A stretch of DNA of 64,000 nt from Marisa cornuarietis (lineage: Eukaryota; Mollusca; Gastropoda; Architaenioglossa; Ampullariidae): the NCBI GenBank assembly GCA_004794655.1, contig SMMW01000584.1:2426001-2490000 (forward strand), in the 5' to 3' direction. Shown here one piece after another: positions 38,109-49,420 of the stretch. The position numbers and the translations under genes are program-made. The notes beneath the pieces were generated by a model. The model was given only the letters and a program-made list of their open reading frames with translations, was not told the DNA's origin and searched no databases. The number at the start of each line of letters is the position of its first letter. Position 1 is the stretch's first letter.

Positions 38109-38700
38109 CTAGTCATCTGGCCTGGATAAGTCCCATAACCCCGATTGGCCGTTAAGGGCACCTGTCAATACTGCCACCAACTCTCGCCAACTTTCTCGGT
38201 TCTTCGCCTTTCTCCGGGATGCGCCTAATGAGAATCCAGTCCACTCTTGGATGTTTGCCCATTTCTTCTTTTTTTTATTTTGCCTGCCTCTTCTTCTACC
38301 TCCCTAAACTTTTCCCTGCAGGATTATCTTTCCAAGGCTTGATGACCTGGCAATGTAACCATACCACTTCAGCTTGCGTCTTTGCTTTGTATAAGGAAGG
38401 TCTTTATAAGGCATAATTATCTGTGTAATTCGATTTCGTTCCTTCGTCGGCGATGTGACATTTGGACGAGTTAGAAGGATCCTTTTGCAGCATCTCATTT
38501 CCATGGACTGTATACTCTCTTTGTCACGAGACTTCTCTCAGACTTCAAGTCTCACGTGCATAGAGGAAAGGAGTGACGAGAGAGCGCATTAGCCTGATGT
38601 TGGAGAGGAGACGTAAGGCCTCGTCGTCCCAGATGCTCATCTGATCGCCAACGCTCAGGACAGGACTACGGAGCGAGATTTGAAAGCTACTCCATCTATC
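38109..38700 (-). mobile_element. Non-LTR retrotransposon (RTE/jockey-like) C-terminal relic
   Basis: Minus-strand translation in shifting frames gives the conserved end of a common invertebrate LINE family. An EMRCCKRIL segment (near 38500) is followed by RNRITQ...YKDL (near 38420) and then KRRKLKWYG-like sequence (QRRKLKWYGYIARSS, near 38365). Then come K(R/K)W..NIQEWTGF (near 38255) and KAKNRESWRELVAVL (near 38205), ending with GLWDLSRPDD and a TAG at 38111-38109. This order matches the RRKLRWYGH...RW.DNI.EWTG...A..RE.WR.LV...GLRD C-terminus. Frameshifts and stops show it is dead, and only the 3' part of the ORF is present. Confidence 0.75.
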
Positions 38701-38770
38701 CAGCTCTTCCCCCCAGTGACCAGTACTAAAAGACGAACATAACCGCTCTTCACTTGGTACCAGTCAAGCT

Positions 38771-38845
38771 ATGTATGTATGTATGTATGTATGTATGTAT
38801 GTATGTATGTATGTATGTATGTATGTATGTATGTATGTATGTATG
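38771..38845. repeat. (ATGT)n tetranucleotide microsatellite
   Basis: About 19 uninterrupted ATGT units, just beyond the LINE relic. Confidence 0.99.
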
Positions 38846-39794
38846 GTGAAGTCCTCGTTGTCTGGGTTATTCTAGAAAGCACCTTCGGTTCTGAGGTTTT
38901 GTCTGATCGTCTAAAGCGGTTAGCATCAAGTATCTGAAACAGATAAAAGAGAATTTTGATAGCCCAGAGAAACAGAATAGAGTTTGTAAATTTATTCTTG
39001 GAGTTATGGTCTCCGTCCCTCCCTCCATCTCTCTCTATCTCGATCTCGACGTCCTGCTGTGTAAAAATGCTGCAGTTGCTAAAAAAAAATTGATAATATC
39101 ATTTTTTCAAAAATACTCGCAGAATTTGTGAACAACAAGCATCAATAAACAATCTAAAACCACCAGCCAGACACATTGATGTATATGAAACTGTTCGAAC
39201 TGAGTCATCCACGCCTCTTCCAAATGTCGAAGGAATAACAAAATTTGTTTTGCTTTTCCTGCCTGTGTCCGTCTGCTTCTCTGTCTCTACTCTCGCGCCT
39301 CTTCCCCCATTTCGTCTCGTGCGCGCGCGCGTGTGTGTGTGCGTGTGCGTGCGTGTATAAATGCACAGGTGCTGCAGTGACGAACAAATTACTAGAGGAA
39401 GAAAACTATCAAAGCTTGTAGAACAAAACAGTGATACCTAATACCTTGTTTGACTTGCAAAACTTTGAAGAACGTCACCACTAGAGTAACAGACTATAAT
39501 CTGTTGTCTTGGCGATGCAATCAGTTTATGTTTTGTGTGGTGTGGCTGGATTATTAAATGTCGTGATGAACGCAATCTTTTGCTACCCTGCAATGCTGCG
39601 GATGATACATATCCCGTCAAGACACTCTTCTCTCTTATTCTCTTTTCTCTTCTCTCTTCTCTCTATCTATCTCTCTTTCGATCCGGTATTCCCCGATCTG
39701 AAAGTATAATATGGTGACAACAAACTCTTAGTCATTCTTCTTTCTTTTGTTCTTTATTCAACTCTGTCCGTGCAGTTCTAATTCCCCACCTCTT
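38846..39794. other. Non-coding DNA
   Basis: Unique sequence with a short (GC)n/(GT)n run at about 39322-39353. No coding signal. Confidence 0.4.
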
Positions 39795-39956
39795 ATGGCG
39801 TTGATATGCTTGTTGTTCGCGCTAGTGCCTGTGTTTACCAGCTGGAAGACACATCACTTTCACACTCATTGTGGGCACAGGGCCCAGTGTTGCGTGCCTG
39901 CCTGTGGGGAACAACCTCCTGCACTGGCCTGTTGTGTCACAGCACCCACACCATAG
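39795..39956 (+). CDS. Possible small cysteine-rich secreted peptide
   Basis: A 53-codon frame starting at ATG 39795 and ending in TAG at 39956. It begins with a typical signal peptide (Met-Ala followed by about 12 hydrophobic residues, then Thr-Ser). The remaining 35 or so residues hold six cysteines spaced C-x6-CC-x3-C-x7-CC, enough for three disulfides. Codons in the frame favour G or C at the third position compared with flanking AT-rich DNA. The start context is weak at -3 (C) but has G at +4. Small cysteine-rich secreted peptides are common in molluscs (defence, signalling or venom-type), but this spacing does not let me assign a family. Low-complexity chance origin is possible. No intron is required. 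Confidence 0.3.
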   Translation: MALICLLFALVPVFTSWKTHHFHTHCGHRAQCCVPACGEQPPALACCVTAPTP

Positions 39957-40276
39957 ACGCGCCCCGCCAGATAAATATTATTCTTTATACGAGCCAAGGA
40001 TCTCTAAAGGATGGAGATTATTACGTTATTTGTTGTTCTGTATTCTCTCTTTGCCTTTCTCTGCATTCCTCTCTACTTGTCTCTTTCCACTTTCTCTCTC
40101 TCTCTCTCTCACTCATCCCATTTCTCATCACAGTCAGCTGCCACAGGAACGTTTATGAAATGTTATTTAATTTACGCCAGGAGCATAAGGTTACAGGGCT
40201 ATATTATGTGATGATTTCTCTTTACAAATACGGGCTTGCTTTCGCATGAGATAGTCAAGGGGTTTGAAATGTCAAG

Positions 40277-40570
40277 GTGTTTTTGAAAGAATTGAAGTTA
40301 AAACTGACAGATTATGTTCACCAAGACCGGCAGAACAAACTCAACTCCAGCACCAGATTTGAAACTTATAAATCCTTTAAATCTACCTTATCCATGGCTA
40401 GGTTTCTTACATACATAAAGCACATAGGCATGAGAGATGCACTTGTAAAATTTAGACTAGGGGTTTCTAATTTAAAGGTCTACTCAATTGCTGAGCAAAA
40501 ATCGCTGGAAACAGAGCACAAAGTATCACAAAAACATGTTCCGGTGGTCTTTTATGACAGAGAGGCGTGA
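40277..40570 (+). mobile_element. Non-LTR retrotransposon C-terminal fragment
   Basis: A 97-codon plus-strand frame contains STRFETYKSFKSTL...YI and then RDALVKFRLGVSNLKV. This matches the S.RF..Y..FK......YL...K...(R/K)DAL.RFRLG.S.L block that precedes the zinc-knuckle-like C-terminus in a widespread invertebrate LINE group. The downstream Cys-rich block is missing, so the copy is truncated. The fragment is otherwise intact over about 80 codons. Confidence 0.6.
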
Positions 40571-41120
40571 AAGTTTTTATATTAATATTTTTCTCTTAAG
40601 CACACCTGGATTTGTCGACAAAACAGGAAGTTTCTAAAAATAGCACCGTTTGCACTAGCATAAGTCGAAGAGAAAAGATGCAATCTCGGTAAAAGAAAAC
40701 TGACCAGGACACATCGGGCTGTTGCTGAATGTTCTCTTCGACACTCAGAGGGAGTTTGTTGCAATCGGGTAGACCTTTAAACTGTCGTAGGTTTCGCTAC
40801 AGCTGGAAAAACAGTAAAAGCTCTAAGTCTCTTTTTGTTTGGAAGAGAAAATAGAAATAGCTTTCTTAATTGTCCCAAATATTTCTATTTACTAGAAGAA
40901 ACATTCTCAGAAACGTTTACAGAGTAATTTCACATTTTCGATTCTGCCTTTTAATGTCAGATAACCGTACGAGAATAACAACCAGTTTAGCAACATATAT
41001 CTATAGATCATTAGATTTGAGAGAAAAACTAAAGAGATAACTTCACTCTGTTCATTCTTGGGGATACTAGTTTTTATTAAGCTACATAAAGTAGCCCTTT
41101 GATCAAGCTAAGTCCGGCAC
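40571..41120. other. Non-coding DNA
   Basis: AT-rich, no feature seen. Confidence 0.4.

Positions 41121-41196
<76 letters not shown>
41121..41196. repeat. (GAT)n trinucleotide microsatellite
   Basis: About 25 uninterrupted GAT units; the minus-strand poly-Ser frame is an artefact. Confidence 0.99.
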
Positions 41197-42529
41197 TCCA
41201 TTTGTAATGCGCAGGTATCCATTCAGAAGAATGCTCATTGCGCAGCAAAAACAAAATAAATAAAAAAATAAGAAAAAAATTAAGTAAATAAATAGATAAA
41301 CACCAGGAAAGTAAAAAATAAAGACACACTATGCCAGATACACTTGAGGACACATCTTGTCAGCACTATTTTTGTGCTTTTGAACCAACCCATTGTTTGA
41401 TAGAAACATTCTTGGCTTTGGTGCGCTGTTTTGTATGCTGTACCAAGTGTTTATCTACTTTCATTCTTATATATACTTAGGTCATGTCTGTTTGTGCGAG
41501 TATAAAATGTAACCGTTTACTATTCAGTGAGTGACTGTTTTGACGGCCAATGGCAGTAAGAATATTTTCTCTTTTAATATGTGATGAATCTCCATATATC
41601 GCGTTGAGACTTAGAAAGATGGTGCATGACCAAGGTGTGTGTGTGTGAGAGAGAGAGGGAGAGAGAAAGAATGTGTAGTTATATTTACAAGTGCTGTGTT
41701 TTTAAGTGTATGTATATGTATGTGTAGAGTTTCTTGATATCTGTGTTGAGAATAACTGGTCTTGACACTGTTTATTACTTGTATTAAATTACTTGGAGTG
41801 TATGTACAGAAGTTTTAAGATTTTGACAGATGCTTACATCCTGGCTGGAGCTATGCAACAAAGAATCAATCAATCACGGATACATACTGAAATTCCTACT
41901 TTTTAATTTTAAAAATCTTACATTTTAGATTGTTATTTACCCTAGTTTATTTCTTGCAATTTCTCATTTAACTTGTACACGATCAATGGCTTGTAGACAG
42001 GTTTTCAGTACAATTCTCTCAGTTACTGTTAATGTTCTGATGTAAGATAATGATGTTTGTTGGTTGTTGATGTAGATATTACATAACTGTACTATCGAAA
42101 GTTTATTTTAATTTTAATTATATATTCCACACTCCAGTCTATGAAGATGTTAATGATTACAATAATGACGATAATGATAATTGTTCACGTTCCCCTTGAA
42201 GTGGGCTCAGGCCTACTCAATAAACGAGTTCGAGTTCGAGTTGTCTGGCATCGATGTCCCTGCAGGAATTACAGATGGTAGAGTGAGTGTGGCGCCGCAT
42301 ACCTCTTGGTCACGAAAAAGGAGTTTGTGAGTCTGTGTGTTTATGCTAAATAACTTTGAACTGTGGGGAATGGAATTATGCTAAAGCGTGCTTGAGTCAA
42401 CTCAATGTTAAAATAGTGTCCAGCGAGTCCTCACTAGGGACAGTACTTTAGACATTTCAGCAGTTCACTCAGATAGTCGTGTGGTCACTCTCTCTCTTTC
42501 CTCTTTTATTTCTCTATTTCTATCCACTT

Positions 42530-42534
<5 letters not shown>
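41197..42534. other. Non-coding DNA with possible retroelement 3' tails
   Basis: AATCAATCAATC occurs at about 41867-41877. At about 42215-42240, AATAAA is followed by repeated GAGTTC units. Both resemble 3' tails of non-LTR elements. GA and GT runs lie at about 41636-41665. No ORF of interest. Confidence 0.35.

Positions 42535-42599
<65 letters not shown>
42535..42599. repeat. (GT)n microsatellite
   Basis: About 32 GT dinucleotides. Confidence 0.98.
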
Positions 42600-42600
<1 letters not shown>

Positions 42601-43772
42601 CTTCATCCCTCCTAAATCTGCTGATTGTTACTTGTTTCATATTTTTAGCTTTTTTCTTTTTTTTGGTATTTTTCCCTTTTTTGTTTTTGTTCTAAATAGT
42701 CACGCTAAGCCGCTGGAGTTGGCAGTGAACAGTAAGTTCCTTCATTCACCAATTCACTCAGGTAGTTTAATTTATTCCTTTATTTACTTTTAACTCTTCA
42801 ATCGGTCGTTCATTCTCTCTCTCTCTCCTAGCCTGTCTGCATCTTTTCATACGCCACATAAGACCTGAAGCCGCACAGGTGGCAGGAAATGTTATCATGT
42901 ATTTCACGTGCGCACTCTGGAATTGCAAATGATATTTCGTCCTTTATTGCTTTATTTTCGTAAACAACGGCCGACGTGTGGGCCGGGGTCACATTGCAAT
43001 GCATTGCGATGGAGAGGGAGGCCGGGGCAGTAAGACCGCAATTCTTCTGCATCTTCACAAGGTCAGGATCATCGTTATATGCAGCAACTCTTACAACAGT
43101 GATTTAGTTTCCTTACAACTACAGGCATTCTGTGACTCATGACCAATGTCTCAATGGGTCTCTGAGGCTGTTTCTCGCCTTTTAACACACACACTCTCTT
43201 AACTTCTAGATCTTTGATAACCATTCCCTCTTGCGTCTTTCTTCTCTTTGTATTGTGTTTTAAGAGAGAGCACACGCAAGTGTAAGTATATTTTGTGAGA
43301 GAGAGAGAGAGAGAGAAAAAGAGAGAGAGAAAGAGGGAACAGGTGAGCAAGCGAATGTGTGCTTGAGAGAAAGCAAGAGCACATAAACTGTGGCTTTTAT
43401 CTGTGGGTGATATGTGTGTATGTGTCTGCATGTATTATGTTGCTTGAGTTTATTAGTGTGTGTGAGGTTGTGTACATTTTTGGGAAAGGCAGGAGAAAGA
43501 GGAATTAAATTCTCTATTAATAACATCACAGAAACATTTATAAAACAAGAAAGTGTAATACTTTTATATAAACTAATCCCATCGATGAGCCAATGGCGCC
43601 AGCCTTTCATTAAATTGGAAACCCTGTGAAAAAGTTAAAAGGTTTCTCAAAATTACAAAAAGAAGCCTTTGTACTGTGCAAGGTCTTTCTTTTACACTCT
43701 TTCTGAATATAAGATCTAATATTCTTTCATCAGAACTTGGGATACACCAAAGTTATAATTCGCCCTCCACAC

Positions 43773-43773
<1 letters not shown>
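42600..43773. other. Non-coding DNA
   Basis: Contains a minus-strand 76-codon frame at 42828-43058 with fairly protein-like composition but no domain, plus a (GA)n-rich tract at about 43295-43340. I cannot support a gene. Confidence 0.35.

Positions 43774-43821
<48 letters not shown>
43774..43821. repeat. (CA)n microsatellite
   Basis: About 24 CA dinucleotides. Confidence 0.97.
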
Positions 43822-43823
<2 letters not shown>

Positions 43824-45199
43824 CCACCACCCATTGCTAATATGACACCAACAAAATTCACTGGGAATACTTTTGACTCTATTCTGTTTCAATTTTACCA
43901 GATGTGTCAGGCGCTGACACGTGTCTTTGACTCATAGCGTGCGGAAAATGCTCCTGCCTACAAGGCTACAACAGGTAATATTCTTGGGCTTTCTTCACAA
44001 ATGTTTATCATCCACACCTTCAAAAGCAATGTCATCCCCCCAGCTTCGGTAAATATTATTCCACTTTGTCTTCTACTCCAGTCTGTGTTGGCAAGCTATT
44101 TTAGTTTCCGCTTGTCGGATGAAAGTTGGGTTGGATTGGTTGTGTGACTTTGACACCAGTAAAACAAACAAAACAAATCTCCTATGTTAGTAAATTTTAG
44201 AAGACAGATGAAGGTAAGCTCCCTTCTCTCCTCTAGCGAAATTAAGAAAGATAAGATCTTTATTCTTTGTATTTTAAGAAATTTGTATATGTTGTCGACA
44301 TTGATTTCTTTTTAATTAACATTACTGGCCTAGAAAGGAAAAATACGTCTGGGAGAGATTGCATTATGTTATCAGTGAAATCCTTAAATAATTTATTTTT
44401 AAAAAACTGTCCGCCGACGCCCTTCATTGTCTGCCAGCAGGGTTATGTGCATGTCTGTTTGCGTGTCTGCCTGCCTTCCTATTTCTTAGACTTTCTCCTT
44501 AATTTGCTTCGTAATACGTTCTTGTATTTGTCTGTTTGCTTCTTAAAATTTTCCTGTTGTTTTTGTCAGGGCCCATAACGTCATCGCGGAGTGATACGTC
44601 TGAGTGTCGCGGACTTATTTACAGATGCTGGCTACTTCACATATTTGCCTGTTCAACTAGTGTTCATGTCAGAATTTGTTTACCAAAGACAAGTTTTTAT
44701 CGGAGAATTTATCGTGACACTAGCCAGTATATGTACTTTGCGGTTTAAAAAAAGGTAGAACAACATGATTTTGGATGTGAAGCTGTCTGGCAGTGGGGCC
44801 TTTAACTCGACTGCTGACTGGCAGCAGCCAAAATACGCCGTTAAGTCAGTCCGTCTTCTGATCTTCTGCTTCTGGCGCTAGAAATGGGTCCCTCAATGAT
44901 TTAATAATTCTCTTTATTCTCTCGCTTTAGCATCGTCTGATACTTTAACTAACATCGAATTATAAAGACTGGTAACTGGGGAGAGGGGACGATCAAAATG
45001 TCTGTGCCCACGTCCAAGATGTGTGAAAAGCACGTTTACTAAAAAGTAGCTAATTTATCGTGACCCTTGTTAGGTAGTTCCTACTAAATTTGAGGCAGAC
45101 ATATATTGAAACTGTATGAAGATAAAACAGAAGCTCTTATTTTTTTCAAAGAGGAGAGCCAGAGTTAACCCTGTCTGACTGTCTCTGTTCTGGTAGGCG
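43822..45199. other. Non-coding DNA
   Basis: Unique AT-rich sequence. The last 200 bp may belong to the decayed upstream part of the LINE that is recognisable from about 45200. Confidence 0.4.
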
Positions 45200-45813
45200 A
45201 TGCCGATGTTCCTTTCGTAACTTAGGTTACATAATGTCTGCTGACATGTCTCTTGATAAGCATCTTTCTAACATCTGTCGTGCTGCGTACTATAAACTCC
45301 GGAAGAACAGCTCCATCCTCCCCTGACTACTTTACTGAAATCTTGTCTGTCCACACCCCTGCCTGAAACCTTCGCTCCTCATCAGAATCACACATTTTCC
45401 CCTCCCTCCCACAAAGACAGTCACATACAGACAACGGACGTTCTCCCTCTGTGCAATATAAGCAGTGGAACTCTCTTCTACATCACATTCGCCACTCTCA
45501 CTCCATGACGACATTCAAACGCTCTCTGAAAACATATGTGTTCACTAAGTACTATCCCTGACTTCCTATTGCAATATTGTCTGTCAGGTGCACCATTATG
45601 TAACTACTCCATCCCTCTGCTGTTTACAGTCCCTCTATCCCTTCATACCTTCATCCCTTACATTGCGTTCTGCACTTGTACTTCATCTTTATGTTGTTCA
45701 GTGTGCCTATATGTAGCTCATCGTCCATTGTCTGTTTCTTAATGTTCAAATGTTCATTTTTATCATTACCGGTCATGATGCTGCGCGATACAAGTAAACA
45801 AATTATTATTATT
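45200..45813 (+). mobile_element. Non-LTR retrotransposon (CR1/L2-like) 3' end, internally deleted
   Basis: The plus strand encodes RNLGYIMSADMSLDKHLSNI followed by CRAAYYKLRKNSS (45210-45318), the block that follows the RT palm in CR1/L2 LINEs. After an apparent internal deletion it continues, in other frames, with the LRSSSESH block (near 45370) and then WNSLLHHIRHSHSMTTFKRS followed by LKTYVFTKYY and a TGA at about 45559. This is the usual C-terminus. A 3' UTR of about 240 bp ends in a short (ATT)n tail near 45800-45813. The missing middle and frame changes make it non-functional. Confidence 0.8.
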
Positions 45814-45914
45814 TGTTCGGAAACTCAGCGACTTCCGGTCCGCGAAGTTTTTGAAGACATTGGTATGATAAATATCCTTTGGAAAAACATGTTTAAGTGT
45901 CCATAACTTTAGAG

Positions 45915-45915
<1 letters not shown>

Positions 45916-45982
<67 letters not shown>

Positions 45983-45987
45983 GTGTG
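45916..45987. repeat. (GT)n microsatellite
   Basis: About 36 GT dinucleotides about 100 bp downstream of the LINE tail. Confidence 0.98.
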
Positions 45988-47345
45988 AAGACAAGCGGCA
46001 GACGCGCCGCTCATGTAGGCTATTTTTACGGTTTCGATTTTTACCGCTTGCCGCTTGCTGCCCCCACCTATCGCCCTGTTGCACTGACAAAGTCTATTTA
46101 CACACTGATTGACTGGAAGGGAGGACGTTTAATTAATCTGCTATATCGATACCTGACGCCAAGAAAAAACAAAGGAAATTGCAATACTACCTTGAAGTAT
46201 GCACATGGCATGTTGTAAGCAATCTGAACACCCCGTGCACAAAGAAAAAGAAATAATTTAAGCTCAAAAGCATCTTTTTTCATGCCCCAAAACATTGTAT
46301 GTGCCAATCCGTGATTCGGATCAGGGATTCTAGGCTGTGATAACTTACTTGCGCAAAAGAGGACCCCTTCATTACACAGCATGGGCCTCAGAAAGAAAGA
46401 GATGTACAACGAAAAAGCTGCATGTGGCGCTTATAGCTAAACAACATTGTTGGCTGCTCAGAACCTCCGACTGGTTCTTGGGGCGGTAGGTTGGGGGTGT
46501 AATGCGCTTGTGACGGCTTCCTAAGCCTTGCAAGAGCTGGTACTGAGAATGTCCCCCCCCCCCAAAGCCGCATGCTGTCAAGCAAGTACCCGCGGGCTTC
46601 ACACCCCGTGTTGCATCTGACTGGCTACCCAATATTTCAACTCGCCGGTGTTCTCTTCCCACGTAGCCCTTGCGTGTGTCAGGAAGACAATCAAGGCATG
46701 TCCTTGTCACACTAGCAAATAGGTTTGTCACCGAAACTCACCATGATGTATACAACAGAGGGCTTTAAACGACTGAGGTTCGCTCCAAGAAGGGATATTG
46801 GAAGTAAGGAAATGTCAGATAGATAGTGCGGGTAACTTTTGGAAAGGTCCATATCCAGTACAGATCAGTTGTCTACTAATCAGACACATATCAGATGTTT
46901 CTAATTCCAATAGGCTTTGATTTATCTAAGTAATAAATTGAATACACGCCGGACATGTTTTGTTCACAAGCTGTGTAGAGTCTCTTTTGTCAGTAGTAGA
47001 GTTTTGTTAACACTACACCCATATCATGAACATAGTCTGTAATATAGTTCTTTCAGTAATATATTTTTGTTAGTGTAATGTAGACGGTAAATAAACCCCT
47101 TTAATGGTAGACCTGTCAATAAAATAACCTGATAATAATATAGCCTCGTCAATAAGATCCTTCTCGTCATCTAACTAATATACTTTAGCCAATATTCTAC
47201 CAGTATAATAAATTGAAAAATAGTAACATACACCATAATACTTTTCAGCTACTTTTTGAAGCAGAATTTTATTGACATGTCGACGTCTCCATTCAATGCA
47301 AAGGGTGCAGACCATATCTATTCTGATGACCTTCACCTTCTCATC
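45988..47345. other. Non-coding DNA
   Basis: A somewhat GC-richer part at about 46370-46730 is open for 119 codons on the minus strand and includes a run of ten Cs. No domain is recognised and I do not call a gene. Confidence 0.35.
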
Positions 47346-47414
47346 TTGAATAATAATAAAAATAATAATAATAATAATTATTATTATTATTATTATTGTT
47401 GTTGTTGTTGTTGA
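47346..47414. repeat. (AAT)n(ATT)n(GTT)n palindromic trinucleotide array
   Basis: AAT repeats switch to ATT repeats at the centre and then to GTT, giving a self-complementary core of about 45 bp. Confidence 0.95.
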
Positions 47415-47764
47415 TGTCAAAGGACATCTTTTTGCCATCAGAGAAATGCGCAATAGAAATACAGGTATCATTTTGTCATTACAATAAAATCTTTTTAAGT
47501 ATATTTATATAGAAACATAACAATTATTGTCACCAATAAATATTCCTGCCAATAATATATTCTTTCAGAAATATAATTCTGTCCAGATCACTGCGCTCGG
47601 AAAAAATAACGAAAACCAGCGACGAAATATCGGTTAGCCGCTTGTGCACCACACTGAGCATGCGTAGAACATACCCAGTAAGCCTTGTAATCTGAGCAGA
47701 TGTTACATGCTGTTGTTTTTATCATTCTCGTATATGCGCATACCGGACATTCTCTCTTTTCCTA

Positions 47765-47767
<3 letters not shown>

Positions 47768-47837
<70 letters not shown>
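47768..47837. repeat. (CA)n microsatellite
   Basis: About 34 CA dinucleotides with one AAAC interruption near the end. Confidence 0.98.
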
Positions 47838-47900
47838 GAGGAACAAGAACATTCGTGCACACTTTAAAAGGCAGAAACATTTATTCATGAGAGATGAATA

Positions 47901-48007
47901 GGAATAACTTCATTAATCGGGCCTGGGTGACACGCGACAGCATCAACGTTACCGTCCTCACCAAATTTGACGAGATGGAAGAAAAGCTAAACTGTCCCTA
48001 TGACCCG
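47901..48007 (+). CDS. Possible isolated exon (unrecognised)
   Basis: Between a potential acceptor (GAATAG) and a weak potential donor (CCG then GTATAT) lies an open frame of about 35 codons. It reads RAWVTRDSINVTVLTKFDEM and on to LNCPYDP. Codons are mostly purine-first and G/C-ending, unlike the flanks, which suggests real coding sequence. No domain is identifiable from this length, the donor is weak and no partner exon was found. It may be a fragment of a gene or of a mobile element. Confidence 0.25.
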
Positions 48008-48303
48008 GTATATTCAATTCACGTGACTCAGTTCCATTCCCACTTTCCCCTCGTTTCAGTATGCTCAGCTCCACTCCTATTTGTTCAATGGAATCGCCCC
48101 TGATACCACTGCTGAAGTACCTTTACGTGGCTGAGAAAGTTTAGTCCAATTCGTTCGCTGTAACATGTAAACAGTTTCAATGACATACTGATTACGGCTC
48201 TTTAGCATGTTTTTACGCGTGCTCAGTATGGTGCAAACCGGGCAGATGAGTAGTCATCATCACCACAGAATGTAGGCTGCCCCAGTCATCACTACTACTA
48301 CTG

Positions 48304-48400
48304 CCACGGCCAGTATGATCTACTCATTATCAGTATGACCACGACCAGTATAATCTATTCATTACCAGTATGACCACGGCCAGTATGATCTATTTCTGGC
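48304..48400. repeat. 35-bp tandem repeat, 2.7 copies
   Basis: Units starting at 48304, 48339 and 48374 share CCACGGCCAGTATGATCTA followed by TTCATTA-CAGTATGA, with few differences. Confidence 0.85.
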
Positions 48401-48741
48401 TTGAAGTTGTCGACTTTATGGTGGTGTCGTTAGCACAGCTTAAGGCGCTGCTGCAACCTCAGCAAAGGCGAAGATCTGTCGCACGCACTCTGACTGCACG
48501 CCAAGGCAACATAGCTGTCAGGCTGTCTTTTATTTCGCAATTAACTCCGCGAGGTCAACGAGGACTTTGGCAGAATGAGCGGCGACCCTTGATGAAAGAT
48601 GTGTTGAAGCGATCGCCTCCATAGTTCTTGTTGATAGGTCTGCACCAGTCTGGAATTCTCAAGTGTAACTAATTTCCTCAGCTGATGAGGGGAGCTCATT
48701 ACTTCCTAATCAACATTTTTCTTCTTCATTTTCTCCTAGTC
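48401..48741. other. Open but unrecognised sequence
   Basis: A plus-strand frame from 48370 to 48624 (84 codons) covers most of this stretch and the end of the 35-bp repeat. It is moderately GC-rich but has no domain or splice support. Confidence 0.3.
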
Positions 48742-48742
48742 G

Positions 48743-48807
<65 letters not shown>

Positions 48808-48808
48808 G
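48742..48808. repeat. (CAT)n trinucleotide microsatellite
   Basis: About 22 uninterrupted CAT/ATC units. Confidence 0.98.
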
Positions 48809-49289
48809 CTAGTATCATCAGTATTACTATTAGCATCCTGTTGTCAAGATTCAAAGTATTTTATTCCTTTGCCCCCATAAAGGAGTGTTGGGAGTAAAAT
48901 TTAAAACAAATGAAACAAAATCCCAGATCAGGTATTTGTAATCTCTACCCGACCTTCTTAGCTCTCCTGCTACCTCCAACTCATCTCTTATTCTCTCTCT
49001 CTCTCTCAGTTCCAACAATAGCTGTCACCACCGATCACCATCGTTAGTTATCAACGACTTATCAGCATCATATCACAATAAAGTCATTGTCAGCTTTGTT
49101 TCTCTACCACTTTTTTATTCCTCATTCATTTCTAAGAGAAGTTTCTATCTTCTACCATAGTGTCCATCATTGTGTCCGTTAAACTCTTCCTCTTTCTCCT
49201 ACTCTCATTTTTTGCATCTCTCGTACACTCAGTCACTCTTCTCTCATTTCATGTCGTCACATTTTGCAATTATTGTCGCCAACATTTGC
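48809..49289. other. Pyrimidine-rich non-coding DNA
   Basis: CT-rich on the plus strand with a (TC)n run near 48991-49006. It may belong to the 3' UTR of the retroelement whose tail follows. Confidence 0.35.
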
Positions 49290-49420
49290 ATGAAACATCT
49301 ACTCATTTTCTCTCTTTCTCCTCTCATTTCATATCATCACTCCATTTAAACAAAGCTCTGAGAAAATCTTTGGAAAAGAGCTATATAAATCTTCATTATT
49401 ATTATTATTAATATCAACAT
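49290..49420 (+). mobile_element. LINE/SINE 3' tail
   Basis: The sequence AAATCTTTGGAAAAGAGC followed by TATATAAATCTTC and (ATT)n at 49398-49412 is the classic 3' end shared by L2/CR1-type LINEs and SINEs that use their machinery. No ORF remains upstream, so this is a heavily truncated copy. Its 5' limit is a guess. Confidence 0.6.
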
